From CAIYRG01 sp963747255 (lineage in GTDB: Bacteria > Pseudomonadota > Alphaproteobacteria > Micropepsales > Micropepsaceae): a DNA stretch of 64,000 nt. Below, piece by piece: positions 49,741-59,111 of this stretch (the first letter of the stretch is position 1; each line of letters starts with the position of its first letter). The notes beneath the pieces are model-generated. The model made no database searches. It saw only the letters and a list, made by a program, of their open reading frames with translations, and was not told where the DNA came from. The stretch is from NCBI GenBank assembly GCA_963747255.1, contig CAVVEG010000007.1, positions 1 to 64,000 on the forward strand, read 5' to 3'. The translations under genes were made by a program, and so were the position numbers.

Positions 49741-51052
49741 CCCGCCTCCTGCTTTTTGAACAGTTCGTGGAATACCGGGAAGATGTCCGAAGGTTTGGCG
49801 ATGCGCTTTGTTGCGAAGTTTTTCCAGTGCTCGGCAACGGTGCGATAGGCGCGCCACAGCTCGGCGCCGGCCTCTTCGCTGGAAAAGACCTCCATCTCGC
49901 GTTCATCGAGAATCTCGATATAGGCATAATACTGGCAGATCGGCATCAGCTCGATCTTCGAGCAACTCGACGCACCGCTTTGCATCGCCCGATTGCGTGT
50001 AGCCATCGGAAGCCTGCGCTGCATAGATGTTCCAGTCCGATGTGGTGTAGCGCTGCCTCTGGATTTCGAGCATCTTTTCCAGCGCCGTGGAAACGATCGT
50101 ACCGCCCGATTGGCGTGAATAAAAAAACGTCTGCTCGTCCACTTCCTGGGCATCATGCGTGTGGCGGATGAAAACAATATCGACTTTCTCATAGCGGCGG
50201 CGCAGGAAGAGGTGCAGCAGAATAAAAAAGCGCTTCGCGAGATCTTTTTCGCGCTCACCCATAGAACCCGAGACATCCATCAGACAGAACATCACCGCCT
50301 GGCTTCTTGGCTGCGGCTGCTCCACAAAGGAATTGAACCGCACATCGACGGGATCAATAAAGGCCACCCATTTGCGGCGGGCATTTGCGCGGTCCAGTTC
50401 AGCCTTTAAGGACGTCAGACGGGCGTCGTTCCGTTTTGCCGGCTCTTCCGCTTCGAGCACGGCAATCTCTTCTTCAAGCGCTTTGACCTCGGCGAGCGAC
50501 GGCCGCCGCAGTGCGAGCCGTGCGTCCGAAGGAATTCCGCATTGTGCGCAGCAGATTGATCTGACTTGGTGCGCCAGCCGTGGTGATGCCCGCGCGCTTC
50601 CAATTCGACATCTGGACGTCGGACAGGGCCGTACGAACCAGGTTCGGCAATTCGAGATCCTCAAAAAAAATGTCGAGGATCTCGTCCTCGCGCAAGGTGA
50701 ATTCGAAGTCATCCTCCAGATCGCCGGAACTCGCCGCATCTTTCCCGGACCCGCCGCCCTGCCCCTGCAGCGGTTTTTTGATCTGGTCGCCGGTGACGAA
50801 GTGTTTGTTTCCGGGCAGAACGAAATCCCGATTGCCACCTTTGGACGGGTCCATGCGGAATCTTGGCTCCCGCGTGCCCTGGTTTGAGATTCGGACCTTG
50901 CGATCAGTTCCTGCGTCGGCGACCCCGGAATCTTTGAGACTCTTTTGCACGGCTTCGCGTATCTGCGCACGTGCCCGGCGGAGAAACCGCTGCCGGTTGG
51001 CGAGGCTCTTGCCCTTCGGATTCAACCGGCGATCAATGAAATATGCGGTCAT
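49737..51052 (-). pseudogene. yeaH: YeaH/YhbH family protein, DUF444 (frameshifted)
   Basis: Middle gene of the prkA-yeaH-spoVR operon, about 438 residues. N-terminal 'IDRRLNPKGKSLANRQRFLR', then the Lys/Arg-rich region. The von Willebrand A-like domain follows, with 'MFCLMDVSGSMGEREKDLAK' (DxSxS metal site), 'DIVFIRHTHDAQEVDEQTFF' and 'SGGTIVSTALEKMLEIQRQR'. Frame changes occur near 50540 and 49960. ATG 51052 is 15 bases after the prkA stop. It probably acts with the PrkA kinase; mechanism unknown. Confidence 0.9.
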
Positions 51053-51067
51053 GGCAGCGCCGGCGGG

Positions 51068-53015
51068 TCACCCCGCTTTATTGACTCGCATATACCATTC
51101 CACCAGACGCCGCACCTGGCGTTGCGTGTAACCGCGCGCCAGCATCCGTTTAACGAATTCGTTGTGCTTGGTTTCTGTATCGCTGTCCTTCTTCGATTCG
51201 AACGAGATCACCGGCAGCAGATCTTCAACCTGCGTGAACATCCGCTTCTCAATCACGTTGCGAATTTTCTCGTATGCGGTCCATTGCGGATTTTTGCCAT
51301 CGTGCTGTGCCCGGTAACGCAGCGCGAATTTCACCACCTCGTTGCGGAAGTCCTTGGGATTGGCGATGCCTGCCGGCTTTTCGACTTTGGACAATTCCGC
51401 ATCCAGCGCATTGCGATTGAGCAGTTGTCCGGTATCCGCATCCTTGAAGTCCTGGTCTTCGATCCACGCATCGGCATACGCAATATAGCGATCGAACAGG
51501 TTTTGTCCGTACTCACCATAGGATTCGAGATACGCCTTCTGGATCTCCTTTCCGATGAACTCTGCATAACGCGGCGCCAGCTCGGCTTTGATGAACTCAA
51601 GATATTTCTTCTCGACTTCGTCGGGGAACTGTTCGCGGCGGATTGACTGCTCGATGATATACATCAGATGCACAGGATCGGCGGTTATCTCCGAATGATC
51701 GTAGTTGAACGTCTCCGACAGCGTCTTGTATGCGAACCGCGTGGAGAGACCCGTCATGCCTTCGTCAACGCCCGCTGAATCCTTGTATTCCTGCAGGGTT
51801 TTGGCCTTGGGATCGGTATCGCGCAGCTTCTCGCCGTCATAGACGCGCATTTTTGAATACGGCATTCGAGTTCTCGTGCTCCTTCAGCCGCGTCAGCACA
51901 CAAAAACGGGCCAGCATCTCCAGCGTTTCCGGAGCACAGGGCGAGCGGTCAAGCTGGCTTTCGCGGAGCAGCTTCCTGTAAATCTGCACTTCCTCGCTGG
52001 CACGCAGACAGTAGGGTACGGTTATCACGCAAATCCGGTCGAGGAACGCTTCGTTGTTCTTATTGGCCTTGAAGACCTGCCATTCCGCCTCGTTCGAATG
52101 CGCCAGGATAATGCCATTGAACGGAATCGGCCCCAACGTTTCGGTGCCGATGTAATTGCCTTCCTGAGTGGCTGTCAGAAGCGGATGCAGGACCTTGATC
52201 GGCGCCTTGAACATTTCGACGAATTCAAGCAGTCCCTGATTGGCGTGGCAGAGCCCGCCTGAAAAGGCGTAAGCGTCGGGATCGTTTTGACTGAAATGTT
52301 CAAGTTTGCGGATATCGACTTTGCCGACCAGCGACGAAATATCCTGATTGTTGTCATCGCCCGGTTCGGTTTTTGCGATTGCGATCTGGCGCAGCTTGGA
52401 GGGGAAGAAGCGTGCGACTTCGAATTTCGAAATGTCGCCGCCGAATTCGTCCAGCCTTTTCACCGCCCACGGGCTCATGACGCCACTGAGACGGTGGCGT
52501 TCGATCCCGTATTTGTCCTCGAGAAGATCCGCCAGATCGGCCGACCGGAAAAGTCCAAGCGGACTCTCAAACACGGGACTGATCTGATTGCCGGCCTTGA
52601 GCACATAAATGGGCCGATTCTCCATCAACTCCTTGAGCCGCTCGGCGAGCGAGGATTTGCCGCCACCGACAGGCCCGAGCAGATAAATGATCTGCCGTTT
52701 TTCCTCGAGCCCCTGGGCCGCGTGCTTGAAATAGCCCACGATCCGCTCGATGGTATCTTCCATCCCGTAAAAGCCTTCAAAGGCTTTGTAGCGCTTGATG
52801 GTACGGTTGAAGAAAATTCGCCCCAGTCTTGCATCCTGGGCGGTGTCGATCAGCTCCTGCTCGCCGATCGCAGAGATCATCCGCTCGGCTGGCGACGCGT
52901 AAAGCATCTTGTCATCGCGCGCAGCCAGCAGCCAGTCGCGCAGGCTCATGGTTTCCAGTTGTTCACGCGAATAATCGCGATTGAACAGGTCAAATACATC
53001 AAGAAGGTTACTCAT
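51068..53015 (-). pseudogene. prkA: PrkA serine protein kinase / AAA-type protein (one frameshift)
   Basis: First gene of the stress operon, about 648 residues. N-terminal AAA domain with Walker A 'LLGPVGGGKSSLAERLKE' near residue 110. The C-terminal PrkA kinase-like domain has 'DPVHLMYIIEQSIRREQFPD' and 'VIEKRMFTQVEDLLPVISFE'. ATG 53015 begins the usual 'LLDVFDLFNRDYSREQLETM'. One frameshift lies near 51865. In E. coli the homologue YeaG helps adaptation to nitrogen starvation and acid. A long plus-strand ORF antisense to this gene is a codon-bias shadow. Confidence 0.92.
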
Positions 53016-53465
53016 CGTTCCCCGCTCCTTCGGCCGGGTTTGCTGCGATGTCAGACCAACAAAGTGTCGTTTGCATGGCAGTCACCTAACGCTCAGGATG
53101 ATCCCAAAAGCCCAGACAACGAGTTTTTAATTTTGGGTTCAGGCGCCTGTCACAAAGCCCGGCAAGTGGCGGGTAATTCCCGCACATTGTCTGTCCCCGG
53201 CTCTTTCGCGATTCGCCCAAATGGGATTACCGCCTCATTGCGGATTGGAATTCACGAAGCCTACAGCCAAATTGCGGGCCGTACATGGCGACGCGCTCGC
53301 CTCGTCATCTGGATTCACAGGAAAATCTCAAGGAGCGACGGCTCGATAACGCGCAGGCAAGGTGGCCGTTCCGCTCAGGGTTTCGGCGGGTTTGCCATCG
53401 GCTGCGACGCTGAAGGGCGCGAATTTTTCTTGATAGCCGGATCGCGTGTTGTCAAGCTGATCGGC
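53016..53465. other. Divergent intergenic region between prkA and an acetyltransferase
   Basis: About 450 bases that should contain the prkA promoter and that of the acetyltransferase. The plus-strand frame of the acetyltransferase is open through much of it, but nothing there resembles a protein. I see no palindrome of the TGTNA-N7-WTACA form and no clear terminator. Confidence 0.45.
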
Positions 53466-54029
53466 ATGGGCTCATCCCCGGTTTTCCGCAAAGCGCGCCC
53501 TGCTGATGCCGAAGCGGTCGCGCGGATCTATGTCGAATCCTGGCGTGACACTTACCCGCTGGTCTTGCCGGCTCGCGCCCTTGCCGCAATGACCGTACAG
53601 GGCCAAAGCGCCCGCTGGCGGAATGCGATCGCACTTGCAGTGCGCGAAGCTGTCTTCGTCGCGGAAGATGAAAAGAGCCGTATTCTGGGCATGACGAGCA
53701 TGGGACGTGCCCGCGACACCGGCGTCGGTTACGACGCGGAGATCTATACGCTCTATGTGGACCCTTCCATGACCGGACGCGGGGTGGGACGCCTGCTTTT
53801 GGCGGGCGCCTTTGCCGCCCTCGCCGAGGGAGGGCATATGCGGTGCGTGATTTGGGCGCATGCAGGAAATCCCGCCCGCTTTTTTTATGAGGCAATGGGA
53901 GGCAAGCTTATCGCCGAACGTACGACCTCGATGATGGGCGTGAGGGTTCCAGAAGTTGCATTCGGCTGGCCGAGACTCGCTCTTTCCGAACGCAATCGGA
54001 AGTCTGCAATCGGAACACAAGAACCTTAA
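53466..54029 (+). CDS. GNAT-family N-acetyltransferase
   Basis: Intact, about 187 residues. 'FRKARPADAEAVARIYVESW' at the N-terminus, 'VFVAEDEKSRILGMTSMGRA', acetyl-CoA loop 'YVDPSMTGRGVGRLLLAGAF' (RGxGxx) and 'GNPARFFYEAMGGKLIAERT' at the end are standard GNAT features. ATG 53466 is chosen because the family similarity starts within 8 residues; the frame is open for a long way upstream only because it runs antisense to prkA. The acceptor is unknown. Confidence 0.88.
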   Translation: MGSSPVFRKARPADAEAVARIYVESWRDTYPLVLPARALAAMTVQGQSARWRNAIALAVREAVFVAEDEKSRILGMTSMGRARDTGVGYDAEIYTLYVDPSMTGRGVGRLLLAGAFAALAEGGHMRCVIWAHAGNPARFFYEAMGGKLIAERTTSMMGVRVPEVAFGWPRLALSERNRKSAIGTQEP

Positions 54030-54237
54030 ACTCTGTTTTCGCGCAAATGGCTCTACCGGGCCGCCGCTACGCGATGGGCCAGTTCATCGGCGACAGCCGA
54101 ACCAGGCGACAATGAAGTCCGGGATACAGATTGCCGGGTTTGCGCATTACGGCGCGGTTACACACGCAAGCTCGACGCCAATACAGCAGAAGCGCCCGTC
54201 ACAAGCGCCGCTTTGCAGGCTCCCGCACGCTCTGCCG

Positions 54238-54777
54238 TCATATCTGATGGTCAATTCCGATCAGATTTTTCGGCCGTAAAAATTCGACCAGACTTCCGGA
54301 CGCAGGCTGCAGTTCGTGCCATTCATCACAGCTGAAATCGAGAACGGCGAGGCCGGCAGTCGGAAATTTACGTGAGAATTCGGCCAATCGTTTCTTCGCT
54401 CCTCCCCTTTGACGAGCGAGCAGAGCAATCCCAAGTTCTTGCAGTCCGGGATTGTGGCCGACGAGCATCAACGGCGACAAACGCGGAGCAGCCCGAATTT
54501 GCTCCAGCAACAATGGTGCTTCCGCAAGATAAAGCGCCGGATCATAGCGAATGTCAGGGCGCGGTTTCATGAACGTCTCGATCAGGGCGAGTGTCTCCCT
54601 TGCCCGGGCTGCAGGCGAGCACAAAACAAGCGCCGGCACCACTCCCGCTCCCTTCAGCCGTAACCATGACCCGATCAGGGAAGCTGCCCGTTTTCCGCGC
54701 TCGCAAAGGGGGCGATCGAAATCATCCACGGATGGTGGACGGGCAGATTTTGCATGGCGAAAAATCAGCAGACGCAT
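54238..54777 (-). CDS. sixA: SixA-like phosphohistidine phosphatase (histidine phosphatase family)
   Basis: Intact, about 179 residues. The catalytic RHG-type motif is at the very N-terminus ('LLIFRHAKSA', RHAK form typical of SixA). 'DFDRPLCERGKRAASLIGSW', 'VLCSPAARARETLALI' and 'MLVGHNPGLQELGI' (second catalytic His) follow. ATG 54777 is chosen so that the RH motif is at residue 8, as in SixA. Relatives remove phosphate from phospho-His in phosphorelay proteins. It is convergent with the upstream acetyltransferase across about 210 bases with no recognisable gene. Confidence 0.88.
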   Translation of the reverse strand: MRLLIFRHAKSARPPSVDDFDRPLCERGKRAASLIGSWLRLKGAGVVPALVLCSPAARARETLALIETFMKPRPDIRYDPALYLAEAPLLLEQIRAAPRLSPLMLVGHNPGLQELGIALLARQRGGAKKRLAEFSRKFPTAGLAVLDFSCDEWHELQPASGSLVEFLRPKNLIGIDHQI

Positions 54778-55040
54778 CGGCCCACCATGCAACAGAATGG
54801 GAGGTGCACGCAAAAAATCCGGCCCCGAACCTTGGGCCGGACAGGAGACTCCGGGCTTCTTTAGTGACGGGATGAATCCCGAATTTCGTCCTTCACTCCA
54901 CCGACGGCATTTCGCACCTTGCCCGCGACACGGAGCGGATCGCAAAAGCGCTCAATATTGAGGTGCAGACCCTCCGCCACAAGAAGAACCTGCTGGTCGG
55001 CACCCGTTGAGCTACCAACTTTCACCAAGGGGAGGTGATT
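54778..55040. other. Stretch without recognisable gene between sixA and the GFA-like gene
   Basis: About 260 bases. One plus-strand frame ending at 55010 reads 'RDTERIAKALNIEVQTLRHK', which I cannot assign. A Shine-Dalgarno GGGGAGG at 55029-55035 serves the next gene. Confidence 0.4.
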
Positions 55041-55562
55041 GTGAACGACAGAATCGAGAGGAAGGCCGCCTGGTACTGCAATCAACTATCGGTAACGATC
55101 GAAGGCGATCCCGCAATGCACGGCCTTTGCCACTGTGACCAGTGCAAGCGTTTGTCCGGCGGCGCTTTCACCTATTCCGGTTACTGGCCGAGATCGGCAG
55201 TCAAAGAGATCTCGGGTAAAGCGGTGCGGTATCGTAAGATCTCCGAATCCGGACGATGGCTGGATGACCTGTTTATTGAGGCGGGCAGGCCACCGCCCGA
55301 CATGCGCGTGGATCTGAGCACGTGGTGCAAGCCTATCGCCGGATTCGCCAACAGGGACATCGCACTTAAATCTGGTTTCCCAAATGTCTCTTCCACCACG
55401 GTCGTTCTATTCCATCACCGAAATCGCGATCCGCTGGTCCTGTCGCCGTTCGACATCATTGGCTGGTCAAATGACGGCCTGCTCGCTCGACCGGTTTGCT
55501 GTACGTGCGAGTCCACGACCTGCGCCATACCAGGATTTGAACCTGTGACCTTCAGGTTATGA
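55041..55562 (+). pseudogene. GFA-family protein (DUF636), degenerate C-terminus
   Basis: Related to the glutathione-dependent formaldehyde-activating (GFA) zinc fold. The first half is clear: 'GLCHCDQCKRLSGGAFTYSG' with the CxCxxC zinc ligands, then 'WPRSAVKEISGKAVRYRKI'. The next expected Cys pair (FCxxCG) is missing: the sequence runs 'DDLFIEAGRPPPDMRVDL', so a small deletion or indel has removed it. The last 20 codons read into a tRNA-like scrap. GTG 55041 has a strong ribosome site. Compare the intact GFA protein at 61367-61780. Probably non-functional. Confidence 0.6.
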
Positions 55563-55567
55563 GCCAA
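55523..55567 (-). other. tRNA-Met-like 3' fragment (possible attachment scar)
   Basis: Read on the minus strand, the sequence contains the anticodon loop CTCATAA, a variable-region AAGGTC and the T-arm GGTTCAAATCC in correct order and spacing for tRNA-Met/fMet. No D-arm or 5' acceptor strand is present and the terminal CCA is missing, so it is not a working tRNA. Such 3' pieces are often left when islands integrate into tRNA genes. Confidence 0.4.
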
Positions 55568-55644
55568 AGTTTCACGTTTCGTTCTCGTCGCGGAAAACCG
55601 CCATTTTTGCCGTAAGCAATTGAACTGATTGTATTTCACTCCCT

Positions 55645-55755
55645 ACACCCGACCGCATTCGAGGGCATTCGGCTGCACCCGTGGGTTGCCGATGTTGGGA
55701 AACCGACGGACACAGTGCGGACACGAAAATTTAGCGAATGCGCCAGGTTACGGGA
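55645..55755. repeat. Dispersed repeat, copy A
   Basis: First of three related sequences (others at 57830 and 60713). The shared core is 'CGACGGACACAGTGCGGACA' followed by CG and an AT-rich patch. Copies A and C also share about 55 bases before the core (ACACCCGACCGCATT onward). Copies A and B share the AT-rich patch 'AAATTTAGCGA' and 'GGTTACGGG' after it. Confidence 0.75.
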
Positions 55756-55934
55756 GAGGACCAACCGCCGGTCTGAGCGCCGGAAGCGGCATCTCTGCTG
55801 TTCCGCCGCATTGAACATATCCCAAGCAACCAAATACGTGCCGTTAGCGTTCTGTAACCACTACTTTGACGAAAAAATTGCAAAGTTAGCCGCAGAAGCA
55901 TAAATGAGTAGAGTTATATTGGCGAGTTTGAAAA

Positions 55935-57150
55935 ATGCTCTACCGCCTGGAAGTCGAGAATTTTTACTCAATTCGTGGTCCTGCAGACATTGATCTGCGG
56001 ATCGCGGACAACGTGCCGGAATACCCTGAGCGCTTTGATGAATTGTTCCCTGGGGCAGACGACAGGGCGCCGCGCGTGGCGTCATTTTTCGGACCGAACG
56101 CTTCCGGCAAGTCCAATGTATTAAAGGCGCTAGCATTCCTCGCTTGGTTCGGGCGCGAATCCTTTCAACTCCAGCCCAATGCGTCGCTGCCCTACGAGCG
56201 GTTTAACGACGTGGAGGCGCAGCAGTCGCCCACTCGCCTTGCAGCAGAATTCAGCGGGCTTATGGATCTGACTGCCGAGCAAAGTGATCAGAACACTGGC
56301 TTTGGAACCTGGAGATATGAATTGCAAATGGACGCGCGTGATGGACGCAACTGCGTCACGCATGAAGTGCTGCGTCAGAAGATTAATGGCAGAGGCAAAT
56401 GGACCCGCGTTTTTGAACGCAGTGCTGACGGTACGGTTCAGGCAGGGAAAGCTTTTGGCCTGGCCGGATACAGCATGGTGACGGATAAGGTGCGGGACAA
56501 TGCGAGCCTGATCTCGACGCTTGCGCAGTTCGATCACAAGCCATCTCTTCGATTGCGAGAGGCCGCTGCGAGAATCTTACCTCAATATTCTCGTTGATAG
56601 GGCAGAAACGACGGATGCTGACCTGATTCGCTACTATGCGACCAATCAAGACACAGTAGAAGCTCTTAATCGTGAGATCAGCCGGATCGATCTCGGCATA
56701 CGTCAAATGCGAATTGTTCAGTCGCCCACTGGCCCAATCGCATTATTCGATCATGACGGTCTACAGCAACCGATGCCGTGGATTCTCGAAAGCCACGGCA
56801 CGCGATCTTTTGTGCGTTATTTTCCGATGGTGCACGTTGCACTTGCCACTGGCGGCCTGGCAGTCATTGATGAAATGGACGTTTCGATACATCCATTGGT
56901 GCTCCCGGAGATCGTGCGATGGTTTCACGACCCAGCACGCAACCCAAATCGAGCGCAGCTTTGGATGACATGCCATGCTGCATCCCTGCTCGAAGATTTG
57001 GCGAAAGAAGAAGTGTTCTTTTGCGAAAAGGATAGCCGCGGCCGAACGAACGTGTACGGATTACAGGACATTCGCAATGTGCGCCGCACCGACAATCGTT
57101 ATCGCAAATACCTTTCAGGCGTTTACGGTGCGGTGCCGCAAATCGGATGA
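55935..57150 (+). pseudogene. AAA/ABC-type ATPase, RloA/AbiL-like (one frameshift)
   Basis: About 405 residues. SMC/OLD-like ATPase of the AAA_15/AAA_21 type. It begins 'LYRLEVENFYSIRGPADIDL', with Walker A 'FFGPNASGKSNVLKALAF' (residues 51-68). Near the end, Walker B and D-loop are 'GGLAVIDEMDVSIHPLVLPE', with the switch 'LWMTCHAASLLEDL'. A frameshift lies near 56575, after 'REAAARI'. Its stop overlaps the start of the RloB-like gene as ATGA. Such pairs (RloAB, AbiL and, more distantly, PARIS) act in phage or plasmid defence: the ATPase senses infection and its partner is the effector. It is flanked by repeat copies A and B. Confidence 0.8.
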
Positions 57151-57701
57151 GTCGCCGGCGCCCCGTTATTCGGCCTCGCAAGCCGATCTTCATTGGTTGC
57201 GAAGGGAACAGCGAATTTGGGTACGCCGCACTGCTGCAACGCATTGCACGCGAAAGTCCAGGGATTCACATCCACATCCATCCGGAACCACTGCAGCCCG
57301 GCGCTGGTGATCCACTCGCGCTAGTTGAGCGTGCGATCAGATTAGCGCGCGCAATCGAGCAACGACGGGACCGATTTGCGGTGAAAGCCGTACTTCTTGA
57401 CCGAGGTAGCGCAGCTAAGATGGCGGCTGCGATCGCAAAAGCCAGACAGGGCGGAATACATTACCTCGTATGGCAAGAGCCGGACCACGAAGCGTTGATA
57501 CTCCGTCATCTGCCTCAATGTCAGCAATTGCGCCCGCCCGCTGGTTCGACACTTGATGCCCTTCGTCGGCACTGGCCGGACTACGAAAAGGGAATGTCAG
57601 CGCAACAGCTTGCCCAGCGCATTGCTATCGAAAACATTCGCCTGGCATGCACCGTTGAGCCAGATTTGCGCGCGCTCTTGAATGATCTCGGGTTGATCTG
57701 A
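57147..57701 (+). CDS. RloB/TOPRIM-like putative defence effector
   Basis: Intact, 184 residues. It begins with basic residues, then 'KPIFIGCEGNSEFGYAALLQ', whose CEGxSE is the TOPRIM-type acidic motif. 'FAVKAVLLDRGSAAKMAAAI' occupies the second acidic position, and 'HYLVWQEPDHEALILRHL' resembles the E..L.H segment of RloB/DUF4276-like proteins. Where relatives have DxD the sequence is D-R-G, so one metal ligand may be missing or an indel may hide it. Coupled to the ATPase by ATGA overlap. The nuclease role is inference from families. Confidence 0.65.
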   Translation: MSRRRPVIRPRKPIFIGCEGNSEFGYAALLQRIARESPGIHIHIHPEPLQPGAGDPLALVERAIRLARAIEQRRDRFAVKAVLLDRGSAAKMAAAIAKARQGGIHYLVWQEPDHEALILRHLPQCQQLRPPAGSTLDALRRHWPDYEKGMSAQQLAQRIAIENIRLACTVEPDLRALLNDLGLI

Positions 57702-57829
57702 GCATTGGGAATCAAATTCGCCTGCAAACATCTCCGGACCGAATGTGCGGCATCGGTCTTGTCCGTTGAATCTCGATTGTTCCTTCAGGCGGTACGTGGC
57801 GCAGCGCGTGCGTACGTCTGAATCAGTAG

Positions 57830-57886
57830 GGAACCCGACGGACACAGTGCGGACACGGAAATTTAGCGAGCGCAATAGGTTACGGG
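57830..57886. repeat. Dispersed repeat, copy B
   Basis: Shares the core 'CGACGGACACAGTGCGGACA' and the following AAATTTAGCGA and GGTTACGGG blocks with copy A. It lacks the left 55 bases shared by A and C. The IS630 element begins 12 bases after its end. Confidence 0.75.
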
Positions 57887-57898
57887 TGAACAGGCCTA

Positions 57899-58950
57899 GA
57901 GCGTTTTCACGATTGATGGAATCGGAGGGGATTCCTATTCGGGGCGATTTCTAATTCGTGGTTCTCATGATTGATTCGGGATGAGGACCAAAATGGGCAG
58001 GCCGTATTCGCAGGATTTGCGTGATCGCGTGCTGGTTTCGATCGATGGCGGGATGTCTGCTTCAGAGGCGGCCGAGCTGTTCCGGGTCGATGTGTCCTAC
58101 ATTTACAAGGTGCTGATCCGGCGGCGCACGACCGGGATCACGACGGCGCGGCCCTGGGCGGCGGGTGCGCGGCCCAAGCTCAAGGACCACGAGGAGAGGC
58201 TGCGCGGCCACGTCACAGAGTTCTCCGATGCAACGCTTGAAGAGATCCGGGCATGGCTCATGGCCGAGCATGACCTCAAGGTGAGCATCGGCTGTCTTTG
58301 GAACACGCTCAAGCGGATGCGATTGCCGTTAAAAAAAAGTCGCAGCACGCCGCCGAGCAAGACCGCGAAGACGTCGCCGAGGAGCGCAGAGCCTGGCATG
58401 CGGCTCAAGGCGAGCTGAACATGGAGCGTCTCGTCTTCATCGACGAGACCGGCGCACAAACCAACATGGCACGGCGCTACGGGCGGGCGCCGCGCGGCGA
58501 GCGTCTCATCTCGAAAGTGCCGTGGGGACATTGGAAGACCATTACCTTCGTCGCCGCCCTCAAATGGGACCGCATTACGGCGCCTGCTGTCTTCGACGGC
58601 CCGATGGATGGGGATTGTTTCCTTGCCTATGTCGAGCAGGTCCTCGCACCGGCGCTTCTGCCGGGCGACATTGTCGTCATGGACAATCTCGCAAGCCACA
58701 AGGTCGCCGGCATCGAGGAGGCCATCGAGGCAACGGGCGCTGCGTTGCGATATCTGCCGCCCTATTCACCCGACCTCAATCCGATCGAACAGGCGATCTC
58801 GAAGCTCAAATCACATCTGCGCAAGGATGCCGCGCGAACTCTCGAAACCCTCATCGAGGCGATCGCAAACGCACTCAAAAAGTTCACACCGCAAGAGTGC
58901 GCCAACTTCATCACAAATGCCGGCTATCGCCACCAATTATGAAAATGCTC
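57899..58950 (+). mobile_element. IS630-family insertion sequence with intact ends
   Basis: The element is 1052 bases. Left end GAGCGTTTTCACGATTGATGG and right end reading inward GAGCATTTTCATAATTGGTGG form imperfect terminal inverted repeats of about 21 bases. Both ends are bordered by TA (57897-57898 and 58951-58952), the TA target duplication of IS630. It carries one transposase in two frames and landed beside repeat copy B. Confidence 0.92.
57981..58942 (+). CDS. IS630 transposase, two frames joined at an A8 run
   Basis: The N-terminal part is a helix-turn-helix region ('MSASEAAELFRVDVSYIYKV', 'GRPYSQDLRDRVLVSIDGG'). The C-terminal part is the DDE domain: 'LVFIDETGAQTNMARRYGRA' (first Asp), 'DIVVMDNLASHK' (second Asp) and 'LPPYSPDLNPIEQAISKLK' (Glu). 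The frame moves by -1 at the run of eight A followed by G at 58331-58339. A AAA AAA G is a classic slippery sequence, and other IS630 members use programmed frameshifting or slippage here. ATG 57981 or 57993. Probably functional if slippage occurs; a homopolymer sequencing error is the alternative. Confidence 0.88.
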
Positions 58951-59010
58951 TAGTCGCTTCAGGTTTTGGGGCTCAATCCCTGTTCGTAGAAGCGTAGGCG
59001 TAGCGCATGG

Positions 59011-59079
59011 TATATGTCGAAGAATATGGATTTTATCGACATATTCCGCCAATGTGTCGATGGTATCAACATATCCGCC
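59011..59079. promoter_or_regulatory. Array of four ATCGACATAT-like half-sites upstream of fic
   Basis: TATATGTCGA (59011), ATCGACATAT (59035), TGTGTCGAT (59053) and ATCAACATAT (59065) alternate in orientation. The longer units TATCGACATATTCCGCC and TATCAACATATCCGCC are direct repeats 30 bases apart. They lie immediately before the ATG at 59112, so they are probably operators. Confidence 0.5.
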
Positions 59080-59111
59080 CTAACCCGTCGACAATTCGGA
59101 AAACCATCGAC

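Noticed and set aside
52287..54029. A 580-codon plus-strand ORF over prkA
   Set aside because: Its first ~390 codons are antisense to the well-conserved prkA gene and have no similarity; only the part from 53466 is a real acetyltransferase.
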